From contig NC_018868.3 of assembly GCF_000305785.2 (NCBI RefSeq), forward strand, positions 62,001-126,000: a stretch of 64,000 bases of DNA, in the 5' to 3' direction. The notes below the pieces were generated by a model. The model did not search any database. It saw only the letters and a program-made list of their open reading frames with translations, and was not told the DNA's origin. A program made the position numbers and the translations under genes. Positions 7,131-19,561 of the stretch are shown here, piece after piece. Each line of letters opens with the position of its first letter. The stretch's first letter is position 1. This stretch comes from Simiduia agarivorans SA1 = DSM 21679. Lineage in GTDB: Bacteria > Pseudomonadota > Gammaproteobacteria > Pseudomonadales > Cellvibrionaceae.

Positions 7131-10100
7131 ATGCGGCTTAAATGTATCAAGCTGGCCGGGTTCAAATCATTTGTTGACCCAACCACAGTGCAATTTCCCT
7201 CCAACCTGAGTGCGGTGGTGGGACCGAACGGTTGTGGCAAATCCAATATTATTGACGCCGTGCGGTGGGTGATGGGTGAGTCCAGCGCCAAGAACCTGCG
7301 CGGTGAAAACATGACCGACGTTATTTTCAACGGTTCCGGTGGTCGCAAGCCCGTGGGCCAGGCGTCTATCGAGCTGGTGTTTGATAACTCCGAAGGCAAG
7401 CTGGTGGGCGAGTACGCCGCCTATGCCGAGATTTCCATCCGCCGTAAAGTGACCCGTGAAGGCCAGAATTTTTACTACCTGAACGGCAATAAATGCCGCC
7501 GCCGCGACATTACCGATATTTTCCTTGGCACCGGTCTGGGCCCGCGTTCTTACGCCATTATCGAGCAGGGCATGATTTCGCGCCTGATTGAAGCGCGCCC
7601 GGAAGACCTGCGGATCTTTATCGAGGAAGCCGCCGGCATTTCCAAATACAAAGAGCGCCGGCGCGATACCGAAAACCGTATCCGGCGCACCATGGAAAAC
7701 CTGGAGCGTTTAACGGATATCCGCGATGAGCTCGACCGGCAATTGTCGCGTCTGGAACGTCAGGCCCAGGCGGCAGAGAAATACGCCGAATACAAAAAAG
7801 AAGAGCGCGAATTAAAAGCCCAGCTGCAAGCCTTGCGCTATCGCGTTCTGGCCGAACAGGTAAGCGTCAAGCGCAGCGCTATCCGCGAGCTGGAAGTGGA
7901 GGTGGAGTCCTTCGTCGCCGCCCAGGTCAACAAAGACACGCTGATTGAAAAATACCGTGCCCAGTACACCGAGCTGGGCGATAAGTTCAACGAGGTGCAG
8001 GGCCGCTATTACTCCGTGGGCTCAGACATTGCCCGCATTGAGCAAAGCATTACCCACGCTCAGGACCGCGTGCGCCAGCTCACTGTCGACCTGGACCAGA
8101 CCCGCCGCGACTGCAAAGAAGCGGAAGAGCACATGCGCCTGGACGCAGAAAAAGCCGAAGGCTGGCAGGCGGAGTTGCTGGAAATTGAACCGGAACTGGA
8201 GCTGATCCAATCCGCCGGTGAAAGCAGTGGCGAAATGCTGCTCGAAGCCGAAGAGCAAATGCAGGCCTGGCAACAGGAGTGGGACGAATTCAACCAGCAT
8301 GCGCAGGCACCGCGCCAGAAAGCCGAGGTGCAGCAGTCGCGCATTCAGCACCTGGAACAGGTGCAAACCCGGTTGCTTGAGCGCATCCGCAAACTGGATG
8401 AAGAAAAATCCCAGTTGACTGCGGGCGACGTAGAAGACGAAATCGAATCGCTCAATGAGCAACTCACCGAAATGGAACTGGAAGGCGAATCCGCCCGCGA
8501 CCGTTCCGAACAGGTGGTGGAAGACATTAACAACCTGCGCGAGAGCAACAACGACCTCGCCAACCAGCTGGACGAACACAAATCCCGCCTGCAAACCCTG
8601 CGCGGTCGCCACGCGTCGTTGGAAGCGCTACAGCAAGCCGCGCTCGGCGAGCAGAATAAGGCGGTGACCCGTTGGTTGGAATCCAATCAACTGGCCGACA
8701 AACCACGCCTGGCTGAGGGGCTGAGCGTGCGCGATGGTTGGGATAAGGCCATCGAGACAGTACTGGGCAACCACCTGCAGGCGGTTTGCGCCGACGGTCT
8801 GGATCAGGTGGCCGGGGTGCTGGAAAGCCTCACGCAAGGCCAGTTGGTGCTGGTGGATACCCATGCCAGTGTGTCTGCCGTTAATGGCACCAAAGCCACC
8901 TTGCTCAGCAGTTTTGTGGATGCAGAGCACGGCATCGACGCCCTGATCGGCTCCGTGTACGCGGTTGAAACCCTGGCCGAGGCGCTGGCGTTGCGCCCGC
9001 AGTTGGCTGCGCACGAATCGGTCATTACCAAAGACGCCATCTGGATCGGTGCCAATTGGTTGCGCGTGGTGCGCGACACCGATGCCACGGCGGGCGTGCT
9101 CGCGCGCAAACAGGAACTGGAAGACATCGGCGCAGAAATTGCCACGCTGACCGACACAGTGAGCACCCAGTCCGAACAACTGGCATTGGGGCGCGAGCGA
9201 CTGAAAGAACTGGAACAAAGCCGCGAGCAGCTGCGTCGCAACCTCGACGAGCACAATAAACGCTACGGCGAAATCAAATCCCAGCTCACTGCCAAGCAGG
9301 TGCGGGTCGAACAGATCCTGGATCGCAAAAAACGCATCACCGAAGAAGTGGGTGAAGCGCGCGAGCAGATGGAGCTGGAAGCGGAAAATCTGGCCGATGC
9401 GCGCATGATTCTGGAGGAGGCCATCGATGCGATGGAGCGCGATACCGGCCGGCGCGAAGAGCTGATGACCCAGCGCGACGGCATCCGTGCCAAGCTGGAT
9501 CAGGCCCGCCAGAAAGCCCGCCACGATAAAGACCGCTCACACGAACTGGCCATGCGGGTGCAATCCCTGCGCACCCAGTTACAAGCCATCCAGTCCGGCA
9601 TGAGCCGCCTGAAAGAACAGAGTCAGCGCCTGGCGGAGCGACGCGAACAGCTGGAAGCGGCACTGGCCGACAATCACGACCCGATTGAAGAATACAAGCT
9701 CGAACTGGAAGCCCTGTTGGAAAAACGGGTGTCAGTGGAGCGGGAGCTGGGCGAAGCGCGCAAGGCGGTAGAAACCGTCGAGCAGGATTTGCGCGCGGCA
9801 GAACAGCAGCGCAACCGCGCCGAACAGGATGTACAGAAAGTGCGCTCCAATCTGGAACAGGAACGACTGGCGGCGCAGACGTTGGATGTGCAGAAGCAAG
9901 GCCTGGAAAACCAGTTGAAAGAGGAAGAGTTCGATCTCGAGCAGCTGCTTGAATCCTTGCCGGAAGACGCCGAAGAGGCGCCGATGGTGTCCGAACTGGA
10001 AACGATCGGCAATCGCATAACCCGCTTGGGCCCCATTAACCTGGCGGCCATTGACGAATACAAAACCGAGTCTGAGCGCAAGCACTACCTGGATGCCCAG

Positions 10101-10640
10101 AACGACGATCTGGTGGAAGCGCTGCAAACGCTGGAAGACGCCATCCGGCGGATTGATCGCGAAACCCGCACCCGCTTCAAGGAAACCTTTGATCTGGTGA
10201 ACAGCGGCTTGCAGGAGCTGTTCCCCAAAGTCTTTGGTGGTGGGCATGCCTATCTGGAACTCACGGGCGAGGATTTGCTCGACACCGGCATCGCGATCAT
10301 GGCGCGCCCGCCAGGCAAGCGCAACAGCACCATTCACCTGCTCTCGGGCGGGGAAAAAGCACTGACCGCCATTGCGCTGGTGTTCTCGATTTTCCGCCTG
10401 AATCCGGCACCTTTCTGTATGCTGGATGAGGTGGATGCGCCGCTCGATGATGCCAACGTCGGGCGCTACGCACGCATGGTGGAAGAAATGTCCGCGCACG
10501 TGCAATTCATCTATATTACCCACAACAAAATTGCCATGGAAATGGCGCACCAGTTGATGGGGGTTACCATGCACGAGCCGGGCGTGTCGCGTCTGGTAAC
10601 GGTTGATGTGGAAGAGGCGGCCGAACTGGCGGCCTCCTGA
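7131..10640 (+). CDS. smc: Chromosome segregation ATPase SMC
   Basis: A 1169-residue SMC protein of usual length. The N-terminal ATPase half has the Walker A motif VVGPNGCGKSNI (from about residue 28). Two long coiled coils (about 170-490 and 660-910) flank a hinge near residues 510-650. The C-terminal half has the signature HLLSGGEKALTAIAL and Walker B FCMLDEVDAPLDD. It acts in the nucleoid with ScpA/ScpB, which are not in this window. The order smc-zipA-ligA is typical of Pseudomonas-like gammaproteobacteria. The window also encodes a second, MukB-like SMC protein in the mks operon. Confidence 0.96.
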   Translation: MRLKCIKLAGFKSFVDPTTVQFPSNLSAVVGPNGCGKSNIIDAVRWVMGESSAKNLRGENMTDVIFNGSGGRKPVGQASIELVFDNSEGKLVGEYAAYAEISIRRKVTREGQNFYYLNGNKCRRRDITDIFLGTGLGPRSYAIIEQGMISRLIEARPEDLRIFIEEAAGISKYKERRRDTENRIRRTMENLERLTDIRDELDRQLSRLERQAQAAEKYAEYKKEERELKAQLQALRYRVLAEQVSVKRSAIRELEVEVESFVAAQVNKDTLIEKYRAQYTELGDKFNEVQGRYYSVGSDIARIEQSITHAQDRVRQLTVDLDQTRRDCKEAEEHMRLDAEKAEGWQAELLEIEPELELIQSAGESSGEMLLEAEEQMQAWQQEWDEFNQHAQAPRQKAEVQQSRIQHLEQVQTRLLERIRKLDEEKSQLTAGDVEDEIESLNEQLTEMELEGESARDRSEQVVEDINNLRESNNDLANQLDEHKSRLQTLRGRHASLEALQQAALGEQNKAVTRWLESNQLADKPRLAEGLSVRDGWDKAIETVLGNHLQAVCADGLDQVAGVLESLTQGQLVLVDTHASVSAVNGTKATLLSSFVDAEHGIDALIGSVYAVETLAEALALRPQLAAHESVITKDAIWIGANWLRVVRDTDATAGVLARKQELEDIGAEIATLTDTVSTQSEQLALGRERLKELEQSREQLRRNLDEHNKRYGEIKSQLTAKQVRVEQILDRKKRITEEVGEAREQMELEAENLADARMILEEAIDAMERDTGRREELMTQRDGIRAKLDQARQKARHDKDRSHELAMRVQSLRTQLQAIQSGMSRLKEQSQRLAERREQLEAALADNHDPIEEYKLELEALLEKRVSVERELGEARKAVETVEQDLRAAEQQRNRAEQDVQKVRSNLEQERLAAQTLDVQKQGLENQLKEEEFDLEQLLESLPEDAEEAPMVSELETIGNRITRLGPINLAAIDEYKTESERKHYLDAQNDDLVEALQTLEDAIRRIDRETRTRFKETFDLVNSGLQELFPKVFGGGHAYLELTGEDLLDTGIAIMARPPGKRNSTIHLLSGGEKALTAIALVFSIFRLNPAPFCMLDEVDAPLDDANVGRYARMVEEMSAHVQFIYITHNKIAMEMAHQLMGVTMHEPGVSRLVTVDVEEAAELAAS

Positions 10641-10712
10641 TAATTGCGGTAATTTAACGGGTATAACTGGTTATGAATCCATATCCAATCAACGCGGTGA
10701 AGGGACTTCGTC

Positions 10713-11693
10713 ATGCGTGAATGGCTAACGGTCATTATTGCCTGCCTGATCATTGGCGTGTTGCTCGACGGCTTGCGCCGCATGCGCGCGGCCAAACGCA
10801 ATGAAATGCGTATGTCCTTGTCCATGCACAAGGGCACCAATAAAGAAGACCTGGCGGCCTACGGCAGCGAGCTCCCCAACGGCGGCGCGCGCGTAGTCTC
10901 CAAACGGGATGTGCCGCCGCCCAAAGTTGCACCCAAGAAGCCGCGCCCGGTCGATCCCAAGCACGAGCCCAAGCACCAGGAAGAGCTGGATCTCGATCAG
11001 CATGTGCCGCTATTGATGAATGTGGACGACGAGGCTGATGGTCGCACTGAACCTACGATTGGCGCGCCAGTGGTCCCGGACGTCGAAGACACAGCAGCTG
11101 CCGATCCGGCCGTGGCTGTGCCGGTCGAGTCGCCGGAGCCTGCGGCCGATGACGGTATTGATGAGGATGCCTACGACCGGGTGCTGTTTTCCGGCAAAAC
11201 CGATGCGGTCCACGCCGATACCCACGGGCGGGAGCCAAAGTTGGCCGATGCGGCACCGGAAGAGGTGTATGTGATCAGTGTGGTGGCGCCCAAAGGTGAA
11301 GTTTTCGCCGGCCCCGCCGTGAAAGATGCGATTCTTGGCGCTGGACTGCGGTTCGGCTCTCGCAAGATTTTTCATTATCATCAGGATGAAGACGGCGAAG
11401 GCCCGATTCAGTTCAGCCTGGTGAATATGGTGCAGCCCGGCGTATTCGATTTGCAGAAATTTGACGAGCTGGAAACCCCCGGCCTCAGCATGTTTATGAC
11501 GCTGCCCATGGAAGGCTCTGCGATTGCGGCCTTTGATGCCATGGTGACCACTGCGCGTGCGATTGCCGAAGCGCTGGAAGGCGACCTGAAAGATGAACAA
11601 CAATCGACCCTCACGCAACAAACGGTGGAACACAACCGGGCGCGGGTGACGGAATACGAGCGCAAGCGCCAGCTGGAACTGGCGCGGGCTTGA
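10713..11693 (+). CDS. zipA: Cell division protein ZipA
   Basis: ZipA anchors FtsZ polymers to the inner membrane at the division site. The sequence has an N-terminal membrane helix (MREWLTVIIACLIIGVLLDG) and a basic juxtamembrane segment. A Pro/Ala/acidic linker runs from about residue 50 to 185. The C-terminal FtsZ-binding domain (about 190-320) includes YVISVVAPKGEVFAG, IFHYHQDEDGEG and PGLSMFMTLPM. It lies between smc and ligA, as in related genomes, and is followed by a strong terminator. Confidence 0.93.
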   Translation: MREWLTVIIACLIIGVLLDGLRRMRAAKRNEMRMSLSMHKGTNKEDLAAYGSELPNGGARVVSKRDVPPPKVAPKKPRPVDPKHEPKHQEELDLDQHVPLLMNVDDEADGRTEPTIGAPVVPDVEDTAAADPAVAVPVESPEPAADDGIDEDAYDRVLFSGKTDAVHADTHGREPKLADAAPEEVYVISVVAPKGEVFAGPAVKDAILGAGLRFGSRKIFHYHQDEDGEGPIQFSLVNMVQPGVFDLQKFDELETPGLSMFMTLPMEGSAIAAFDAMVTTARAIAEALEGDLKDEQQSTLTQQTVEHNRARVTEYERKRQLELARA

Positions 11694-11704
11694 GGCGCGA
11701 CGAT

Positions 11705-11730
11705 AAAGCCCGGTAATACCGGGCTTTTTT
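11705..11730 (+). terminator. Rho-independent terminator after zipA
   Basis: AAAGCCCGGT-AAT-ACCGGGCTTT forms a perfect 10-bp stem with a 3-base loop and runs into six T. It separates smc-zipA from ligA. Confidence 0.92.
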
Positions 11731-11747
11731 ACAGGCGCTGAAAATAA

Positions 11748-14410
<2,663 letters not shown>

Positions 14411-14493
14411 CGACTGGCAAAAGCGCAACCCGGTCGTTGTTGGCAGTGCCGGATATGCGGTAGAGTTCGGGCAATAGTTTCAGGAAACAGGTC

Positions 14494-14922
14494 ATGCATA
14501 ACGATCAGGAATCCATCGTCTACGGGTGCATCAAGGATGTGAGCGGTTCGCTTGGGGACCAGCAACGGCGCAAGGTCAATGCCCGTGCCATGATGTCATT
14601 GCCTGAAGCGGACGATTGGCCATTTTTGTGCCGCGATATGTTTTCCCTGCCCGTGACCGACGTGCACAACCTCTACCACACCGATGTAATGCACTTCGGC
14701 GCCTCCTACAAAGCGGTGGAATACGAGTGGGAGCAATGGCTGGCGAAATTTGAAGACCTGCTGTCCCGCATGTACTGGGTCAGTGCCACTGTTCACCTGG
14801 AAACCGAACTGTCTGGTACCCACACCTTTACCTGGGAGGCTAACGGCAGCTATCACGCCCCCGGCAGCGGGGGCATCTCTGTGCGGTGCGAGTGGAGCCA
14901 CGAGGGCGGGTTGCAAATCTGA
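14494..14922 (+). CDS. Hypothetical cytoplasmic protein
   Basis: A 142-residue protein I cannot assign. It has no signal or membrane segment. It contains a Trp- and aromatic-rich stretch (ADDWPFLCRDMF, WEQWLAKFEDLL), and its C-terminal half looks like beta strands (HLETELSGTHTFTWEANGSY). AGGAAA lies upstream of the ATG. The next gene starts 3 bases after its stop, so they are probably cotranscribed. Confidence 0.7.
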   Translation: MHNDQESIVYGCIKDVSGSLGDQQRRKVNARAMMSLPEADDWPFLCRDMFSLPVTDVHNLYHTDVMHFGASYKAVEYEWEQWLAKFEDLLSRMYWVSATVHLETELSGTHTFTWEANGSYHAPGSGGISVRCEWSHEGGLQI

Positions 14923-14925
14923 CCT

Positions 14926-15777
14926 ATGGCCATTGCGCTGGACTCACTGCCCGCCGGCACCCCGCTGGCGGATGATATACGCCTGGTGTTTTTTGATATC
15001 GACGGCACCTTGCTGGATCGCGAAGGGCAGCTGCAGCCTGCGACCCGAAAGGCTATTGCCACGCTGCACCAGCGCGGCGTGATGACCGCGTTTGCCAGTG
15101 GCCGTCCGCCCTTTGCTGCCGACGCCCTGCAGGCCGAACTGCAACTGACCGGCCCGTCGGTGTTTTACACCGGAGGACACTGCGTCTGGCAGGGCAGTAC
15201 CTTTGCCGACCACACCCTGGCGCCCGACGAGTGGCATGCTCTGGCCCGGCAGGCGCGGGCGCAATCGATCTATCTGGAAGGTTATTTCGACGATCACTAT
15301 GTCACCTGTTCGGCGTCTGATATCACCGCCGAGCATGCCCGCCACCTGCGCGTTCAACCGCGATTGTTGCCGTTCGGGCAATGGCCGCGGCAGCCGGCGA
15401 AAAAACTGCTATTGGGGGTTAATCTCGAGCGCGAGCCCGAAGGGCTGGCGGCGCTGGAGGCAGATTTTCCCGCGTTTCACTTTGCCTATGCCCACCTGCC
15501 GAGTCGGCCGCAATGGCAATTTGCCAGTGTGGTGTCCAGATTTGTGGATAAAACCGACCTGTTCCATCGCTTAGTGAATCATCTGGGCCTGGTACCAGGG
15601 CAGGTTGCGGCATTTGGCGACGGGGGCTCCGACCAGGCGTTTTTGCAGGCCGCCGGTCACGGTGTTGCCATGGGCAATGCGTCGGCGCAGGTAAAGGCGT
15701 GCGCCCGCTGGGTGACTCGCCCGTCATGGGAAGATGGCGTAGCCTATGGATTGGACCGTTTACTGGGCAATCGTTAA
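14926..15777 (+). CDS. HAD-superfamily phosphatase, Cof-like
   Basis: A 283-residue hydrolase of the HAD type IIB (Cof/YbhA-like) subfamily, cytoplasmic, acting on small phosphorylated metabolites. Motif I is VFFDIDGTLLD (near residue 24) with both catalytic Asp. Motif II is MTAFASGRPP. The Lys of motif III lies near QPAKKLLLGVN, and motif IV is VAAFGDGGSDQAFL. A cap domain fits between residues 85 and 200. The substrate cannot be read from the sequence. Confidence 0.88.
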   Translation: MAIALDSLPAGTPLADDIRLVFFDIDGTLLDREGQLQPATRKAIATLHQRGVMTAFASGRPPFAADALQAELQLTGPSVFYTGGHCVWQGSTFADHTLAPDEWHALARQARAQSIYLEGYFDDHYVTCSASDITAEHARHLRVQPRLLPFGQWPRQPAKKLLLGVNLEREPEGLAALEADFPAFHFAYAHLPSRPQWQFASVVSRFVDKTDLFHRLVNHLGLVPGQVAAFGDGGSDQAFLQAAGHGVAMGNASAQVKACARWVTRPSWEDGVAYGLDRLLGNR

Positions 15778-15851
15778 TCGGGTGGCTGAGACGCTGCTTG
15801 GCAAGCTAACCGGCCTATAGCTCACACGGCTATTTACTATTTGGGATATGA

Positions 15852-16091
15852 ATGATTATCGGTCGATTGTTTAAGAAAAAGGGTTCGTTGGGCCTGAGCC
15901 TGGCGGCCTGTCTGGCCTTTATTTTAGCGGCTATCCTGGCCTGGGATCTGCCGCTGTCGGAGGCCATGCGCTTCGCCCTGGCGAGTCTGCTGGCGCTGAT
16001 TGTCATCATGTTTGCGGCCGCGTTGACGGTGGTGACCATACATCTATTGGCCGGATTATGGCGTAAAATACGCAAACGTTTGTTTGAATAG
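15852..16091 (+). CDS. Small two-helix inner-membrane protein
   Basis: A 79-residue protein with a basic N-terminus (MIIGRLFKKKG), two hydrophobic helices (about residues 13-30 and 40-68) and a basic C-terminus (WRKIRKRLFE). No family recognised. It ends 6 bases before the AraC-type regulator, so they may be expressed together. Small but plausible because of its clear membrane topology and position. Confidence 0.6.
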   Translation: MIIGRLFKKKGSLGLSLAACLAFILAAILAWDLPLSEAMRFALASLLALIVIMFAAALTVVTIHLLAGLWRKIRKRLFE

Positions 16092-16097
16092 CCGGCT

Positions 16098-17150
16098 ATG
16101 ACCCAACAAGACGTCAGTGTTCCCAGCAATTATGCGCGCACGCTGCTCCAGACGGTGGAGGAGAGTGGTGGCGACCGTCAGGCCTTGATGGCCGAGCTGG
16201 GCATTGCCGAGTCTGACCTGGAGCCCAACAAGCCGTTTTCGGCCTTGCGCTATGGCCGGTTATACCAGCGCGTCATGCAGGTGATGCAGGACGAGTGCTT
16301 CGGCATGTTCAGTGGTGGCAAGGTGCGTTTGGGCTCGTTCCGCTTGTTGTGTCTGACCGTGATCCAGACCACCAATTTGCGTCAGGCCATCGTACGTGCC
16401 GGCGAATTCAGCGAGATTTGCCGGGGTTTTCTGGTGCGTTCGCGCCTGTCGGAGCCTGCCCCCGGGGTGGCCCGCATCGAAATGTGTGGCATTGCCGAGA
16501 TTTCCGATGCTGAGTTCGACCGCATGGTGCGCGAGGCCAAGCCCATTCAGGTCCGCACCAGCCTCGCGGTCTGGCAGCGTTTTAATTCCTGGTTGATTGG
16601 CCGCGAAATCCCGCTGACAGGGCTGTATTTCGCATTCCCCTGCCCGGAAGAATTCCGCGAGATGGCGGAGTGTTACCCCACCCAGCTGCATTTTGACCAG
16701 CCGTTCACCGGCTTTGAGTTCGACGCCAGCCTGCTCGATGCGCCAGTGGTGCAAAACCAGGATACCCTGATGGATTTTGTGCGCTCGGCGCCTTATCACC
16801 TGGTGATCAGCGATGCCAGCCAACAGAGCCTGAAAGCCAAGGTGCGCGCCATTCTGTCGAAGGATGTCAGTGGCAGCCAGCCGAGTGCCGAAGCCGTGGC
16901 ATCGCGCCTCAATCTGTCGGTGACCAGCCTGCGACGGAAATTGCAGGCGGAAGATACCTCCTATCAGCGGCTGAAAGACGAATGCCGTATGGAAGCCGCT
17001 TTCCACTACCTGAGCTGCCCCGAGCTCACCAACAACTGTATTGCCGAGCGCCTGGGTTTTGATGAAACCAGTGCGTTCTTCCGTGCGTTTAAAAAGTGGA
17101 CCGGTATTACCCCCGGTGACTACCGCAAAGGGCTCGAAAAGGCGTCCTGA
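16098..17150 (+). CDS. AraC-family regulator with AraC-like N-terminal domain
   Basis: A 350-residue transcription regulator. The N-terminal part (about 10-200) matches the large ligand-binding domain found in OruR/ArgR-type AraC proteins (YARTLLQTVEESGGDRQAL, FGMFSGGKVRLGSF). The C-terminal HTH_18 pair is clear: AEAVASRLNLSVTSLRRKLQ and IAERLGFDETSAFFRAFKKW, followed by TGITPGDYR. It lies just upstream of an acyl-CoA dehydrogenase / SCP2 / FadD block, and a direct-repeat operator candidate lies between. Control of that block by a fatty-acid-like ligand is an inference from position. Confidence 0.9.
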   Translation: MTQQDVSVPSNYARTLLQTVEESGGDRQALMAELGIAESDLEPNKPFSALRYGRLYQRVMQVMQDECFGMFSGGKVRLGSFRLLCLTVIQTTNLRQAIVRAGEFSEICRGFLVRSRLSEPAPGVARIEMCGIAEISDAEFDRMVREAKPIQVRTSLAVWQRFNSWLIGREIPLTGLYFAFPCPEEFREMAECYPTQLHFDQPFTGFEFDASLLDAPVVQNQDTLMDFVRSAPYHLVISDASQQSLKAKVRAILSKDVSGSQPSAEAVASRLNLSVTSLRRKLQAEDTSYQRLKDECRMEAAFHYLSCPELTNNCIAERLGFDETSAFFRAFKKWTGITPGDYRKGLEKAS

Positions 17151-17261
17151 ACCGGCATTTGCGCCAATTCCACCTACACTTAGCTCATGCCCGTGAGATG
17201 TGACCGGATCGCGCAAAAATGTCACTTATTGTGGTTGGTTTCGCTATTGAGAGCGAAGGCG

Positions 17262-17293
17262 CAATACCGGATTCTTGAACAATACCGAATTCT
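17262..17293 (+). promoter_or_regulatory. Direct-repeat operator candidate upstream of acyl-CoA dehydrogenase
   Basis: CAATACCGGATTCT (17262-17275) and CAATACCGAATTCT (17280-17293) differ at one base and start 18 bases apart. They sit about 30 to 60 bases before the dehydrogenase ATG and directly downstream of an AraC-family gene. AraC proteins often bind direct repeats, so this is a reasonable binding-site candidate. Confidence 0.5.
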
Positions 17294-17324
17294 ATAACCA
17301 GATCGAAAACCAGAGGTTAATGAC

Positions 17325-19124
17325 ATGAGTGATTACAAAACCCCGTTGCGTGACATCCAGTATGTAATGTGGGAGCTGTTGGGCTATGACCAACACTACC
17401 AGTCATTGCCGGGTGGCGAAGAAGCCAGCGCCGATGTGGTTAGCGCGGTAATTGAAGAGGGTGCCAAGTTCTGCGACAACGTATTGGCACCCCTGAATGC
17501 TGTGGGCGACCGCGAAGGCTGTAAGTGGGATGACGGAGTCGTGACCACACCCACAGGCTTCAAAGAAGCTTATCAGCAGTATGTGGAAGCCGGCTGGCCT
17601 TCCATGTGTCATCACCTGGAACACGGCGGTCAGGGCCTGCCCCAGTCTCTGGGTACCATCCTGAGTGAAATGGTCGGATCTGCCAACTGGTCCTGGGGTA
17701 TGTACCCCGGCCTGTCCCATGGCGCCATGAACACCATCGAAGCGCACGGCACGCCCGAGCAAAAAGAGCATTACCTGACCAAGCTGGTCGAAGGGACCTG
17801 GACTGGCACCATGTGTCTGACCGAGCCTCACTGCGGTACCGACCTGGGCATGCTGCGCACCAAAGCCGAGCCCAATGCCGACGGCTCCTACAGCATTACC
17901 GGCACCAAGATCTTCATCTCTGCCGGTGAACACGACATGGCCGAGAACATCGTGCACATCGTTCTGGCTCGTCTGCCCGATGCACCGGCGGGTACCAAGG
18001 GTATCTCCCTGTTTATCGTGCCCAAGTTCAACCTCAACGCCGATGGCACCCTGGCTGACCGCAATGGCGTGAAGTGCGGTTCTATCGAACACAAAATGGG
18101 TATCCACGGTAACTCTACCTGTGTGATGAACTTTGATGGCGCCCGCGGCTACCTCATTGGCCCGGCCAACAAAGGCCTGAACTGCATGTTCACCTTCATG
18201 AATACCGCCCGTCTGGGTACTGCGCTGCAGGGCCTGGCACACGCGGAAGTGGGCTTCCAGAAGTCACTGGAATATGCGCGTGACCGCTTGCAGATGCGCG
18301 CGCTGTCCGGCCCCAAGAACCCCGATGGCCCGGCCGACCCGATCATCGTGCATCCCGACGTCCGCCGTATGCTGTTGACCCAGAAGGCCTTCGCCGAAGG
18401 TGGCCGGATGATGATTTACTTCACCGCACAGCAGGTGGACATCATTGATCGCTCCGATGATGAAGAAGCCAAAAAAGCGGCCGATGAGCTGCTGGGCTTC
18501 CTGACTCCGATCGCCAAAGCCTTCCTGACCGAAACCGGTTTTGAGGCGGCCAACCTGGGCCTGCAGTGCTTTGGTGGCCACGGCTTTATTTCCGAGTGGG
18601 GCATGGAGCAGAACGTACGCGACTGCCGTATTTCCATGCTGTACGAAGGCACCACCGGTATCCAGGCGCTGGATCTGCTGGGCCGCAAGGTATTGATGAC
18701 CAATGGCGAGTCGCTCAAGCGCTTCACCAAGATCGTGCACAAGTTCTGCCAGGCCAATGAAGGCAACGAAGCCATGGCCGAGTTCATTCAGCCGTTGGCC
18801 GCCATCAACAAGGAGTGGGGCGACCTGACCATGCACGTGGGCATGGCGGCAATGAACAATCCGGAAGAAGTGGGTGCCGCGTCGGTGGATTACCTGATGT
18901 ATTCCGGTTACGCCGTTCTGGCCTACTTCTGGGCGTTGGCGGCCGCCAATTCCCAGGCCAAGTTGGCTGCTGGTGAGGGTGACAAGGCGTTCTACGATGC
19001 CAAAGTGAAAACGGCGCGCTTCTACTTCCAGCGCCTGTTACCGCGTACCCGTACCATGGTCGATACCATCAAATCAGGTGCCAATAACCTGATGGAACTG
19101 GACGCAGACGCTTTCGCATTCTGA
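17325..19124 (+). CDS. Acyl-CoA dehydrogenase (large, FadE-type)
   Basis: A 599-residue flavoprotein that introduces the alpha-beta double bond in acyl-CoA. FAD/substrate signatures include MCLTEPHCGTDLGML (near residue 165) and ITGTKIFISAGEHD. The catalytic-Glu segment is SMLYEGTTGIQALDLLGRK (near residue 445), and GGHGFISEWGMEQ precedes it. The extra N- and C-terminal helical regions match the roughly 600-residue dehydrogenase group with a dedicated C-terminal domain. It is followed after 12 bases by an SCP2 gene and then an acyl-CoA ligase, making a fatty-acid degradation block. Confidence 0.94.
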   Translation: MSDYKTPLRDIQYVMWELLGYDQHYQSLPGGEEASADVVSAVIEEGAKFCDNVLAPLNAVGDREGCKWDDGVVTTPTGFKEAYQQYVEAGWPSMCHHLEHGGQGLPQSLGTILSEMVGSANWSWGMYPGLSHGAMNTIEAHGTPEQKEHYLTKLVEGTWTGTMCLTEPHCGTDLGMLRTKAEPNADGSYSITGTKIFISAGEHDMAENIVHIVLARLPDAPAGTKGISLFIVPKFNLNADGTLADRNGVKCGSIEHKMGIHGNSTCVMNFDGARGYLIGPANKGLNCMFTFMNTARLGTALQGLAHAEVGFQKSLEYARDRLQMRALSGPKNPDGPADPIIVHPDVRRMLLTQKAFAEGGRMMIYFTAQQVDIIDRSDDEEAKKAADELLGFLTPIAKAFLTETGFEAANLGLQCFGGHGFISEWGMEQNVRDCRISMLYEGTTGIQALDLLGRKVLMTNGESLKRFTKIVHKFCQANEGNEAMAEFIQPLAAINKEWGDLTMHVGMAAMNNPEEVGAASVDYLMYSGYAVLAYFWALAAANSQAKLAAGEGDKAFYDAKVKTARFYFQRLLPRTRTMVDTIKSGANNLMELDADAFAF

Positions 19125-19136
19125 TAGCGGTATTTT

Positions 19137-19469
19137 GTGTCCCTGACGTTTACACAACTGCAGCAGCGCTTCGAAGCCGGTTTTTTGCCTGAAAAGGCAG
19201 CCGGTCTCGATTCGCTGTTCCAGTATGTGGTGCCTGATGGCAGCAATTTCTTCATGCGGGTTGCTGGCGGCGCGCTTGATCTGAGTGCAGGCGACGCCGT
19301 CGATCCCGCTGATCTGATTATTACCCTTGAATGGCACACGCTGGAGCAGCTGCTGGCCGGTGAGCTGAGCAGCATGCAGGCCTTTATGTTTGGCCATATC
19401 AAGGTGCAGGGCAGTCTTTCGCTGGCTTCGCGGCTCATCGAACTGTTTTCAACCGACGCACAGCACTGA
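19137..19469 (+). CDS. SCP2 sterol-carrier domain protein
   Basis: A 110-residue single-domain SCP2-like protein, starting at GTG 19137. The family binds fatty acyl chains or sterols in a hydrophobic tunnel. Matching features are FMRVAGGALDLSAGDAVDPADLIITLEWHTLEQLLAG read as strand-helix units, and the C-terminal GHIKVQGSLSLASRLIELF typical of the fold's last helices. Its position between an acyl-CoA dehydrogenase and an acyl-CoA ligase fits a role in handling acyl-CoA. Confidence 0.82.
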   Translation: MSLTFTQLQQRFEAGFLPEKAAGLDSLFQYVVPDGSNFFMRVAGGALDLSAGDAVDPADLIITLEWHTLEQLLAGELSSMQAFMFGHIKVQGSLSLASRLIELFSTDAQH

Positions 19470-19561
19470 TCCTGCAACCCAACTGTGGCTTGCAGGAATG
19501 CTGGCCAGCTATAACAATAACAGCCCACCCTGGTGTATCGGCCGGGGTATGAGGAGGAGAT

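Noticed and set aside
8628..9524. 298-codon frame opposite smc
   Set aside because: It lies wholly within smc on the other strand and is an effect of GC-rich codon bias.
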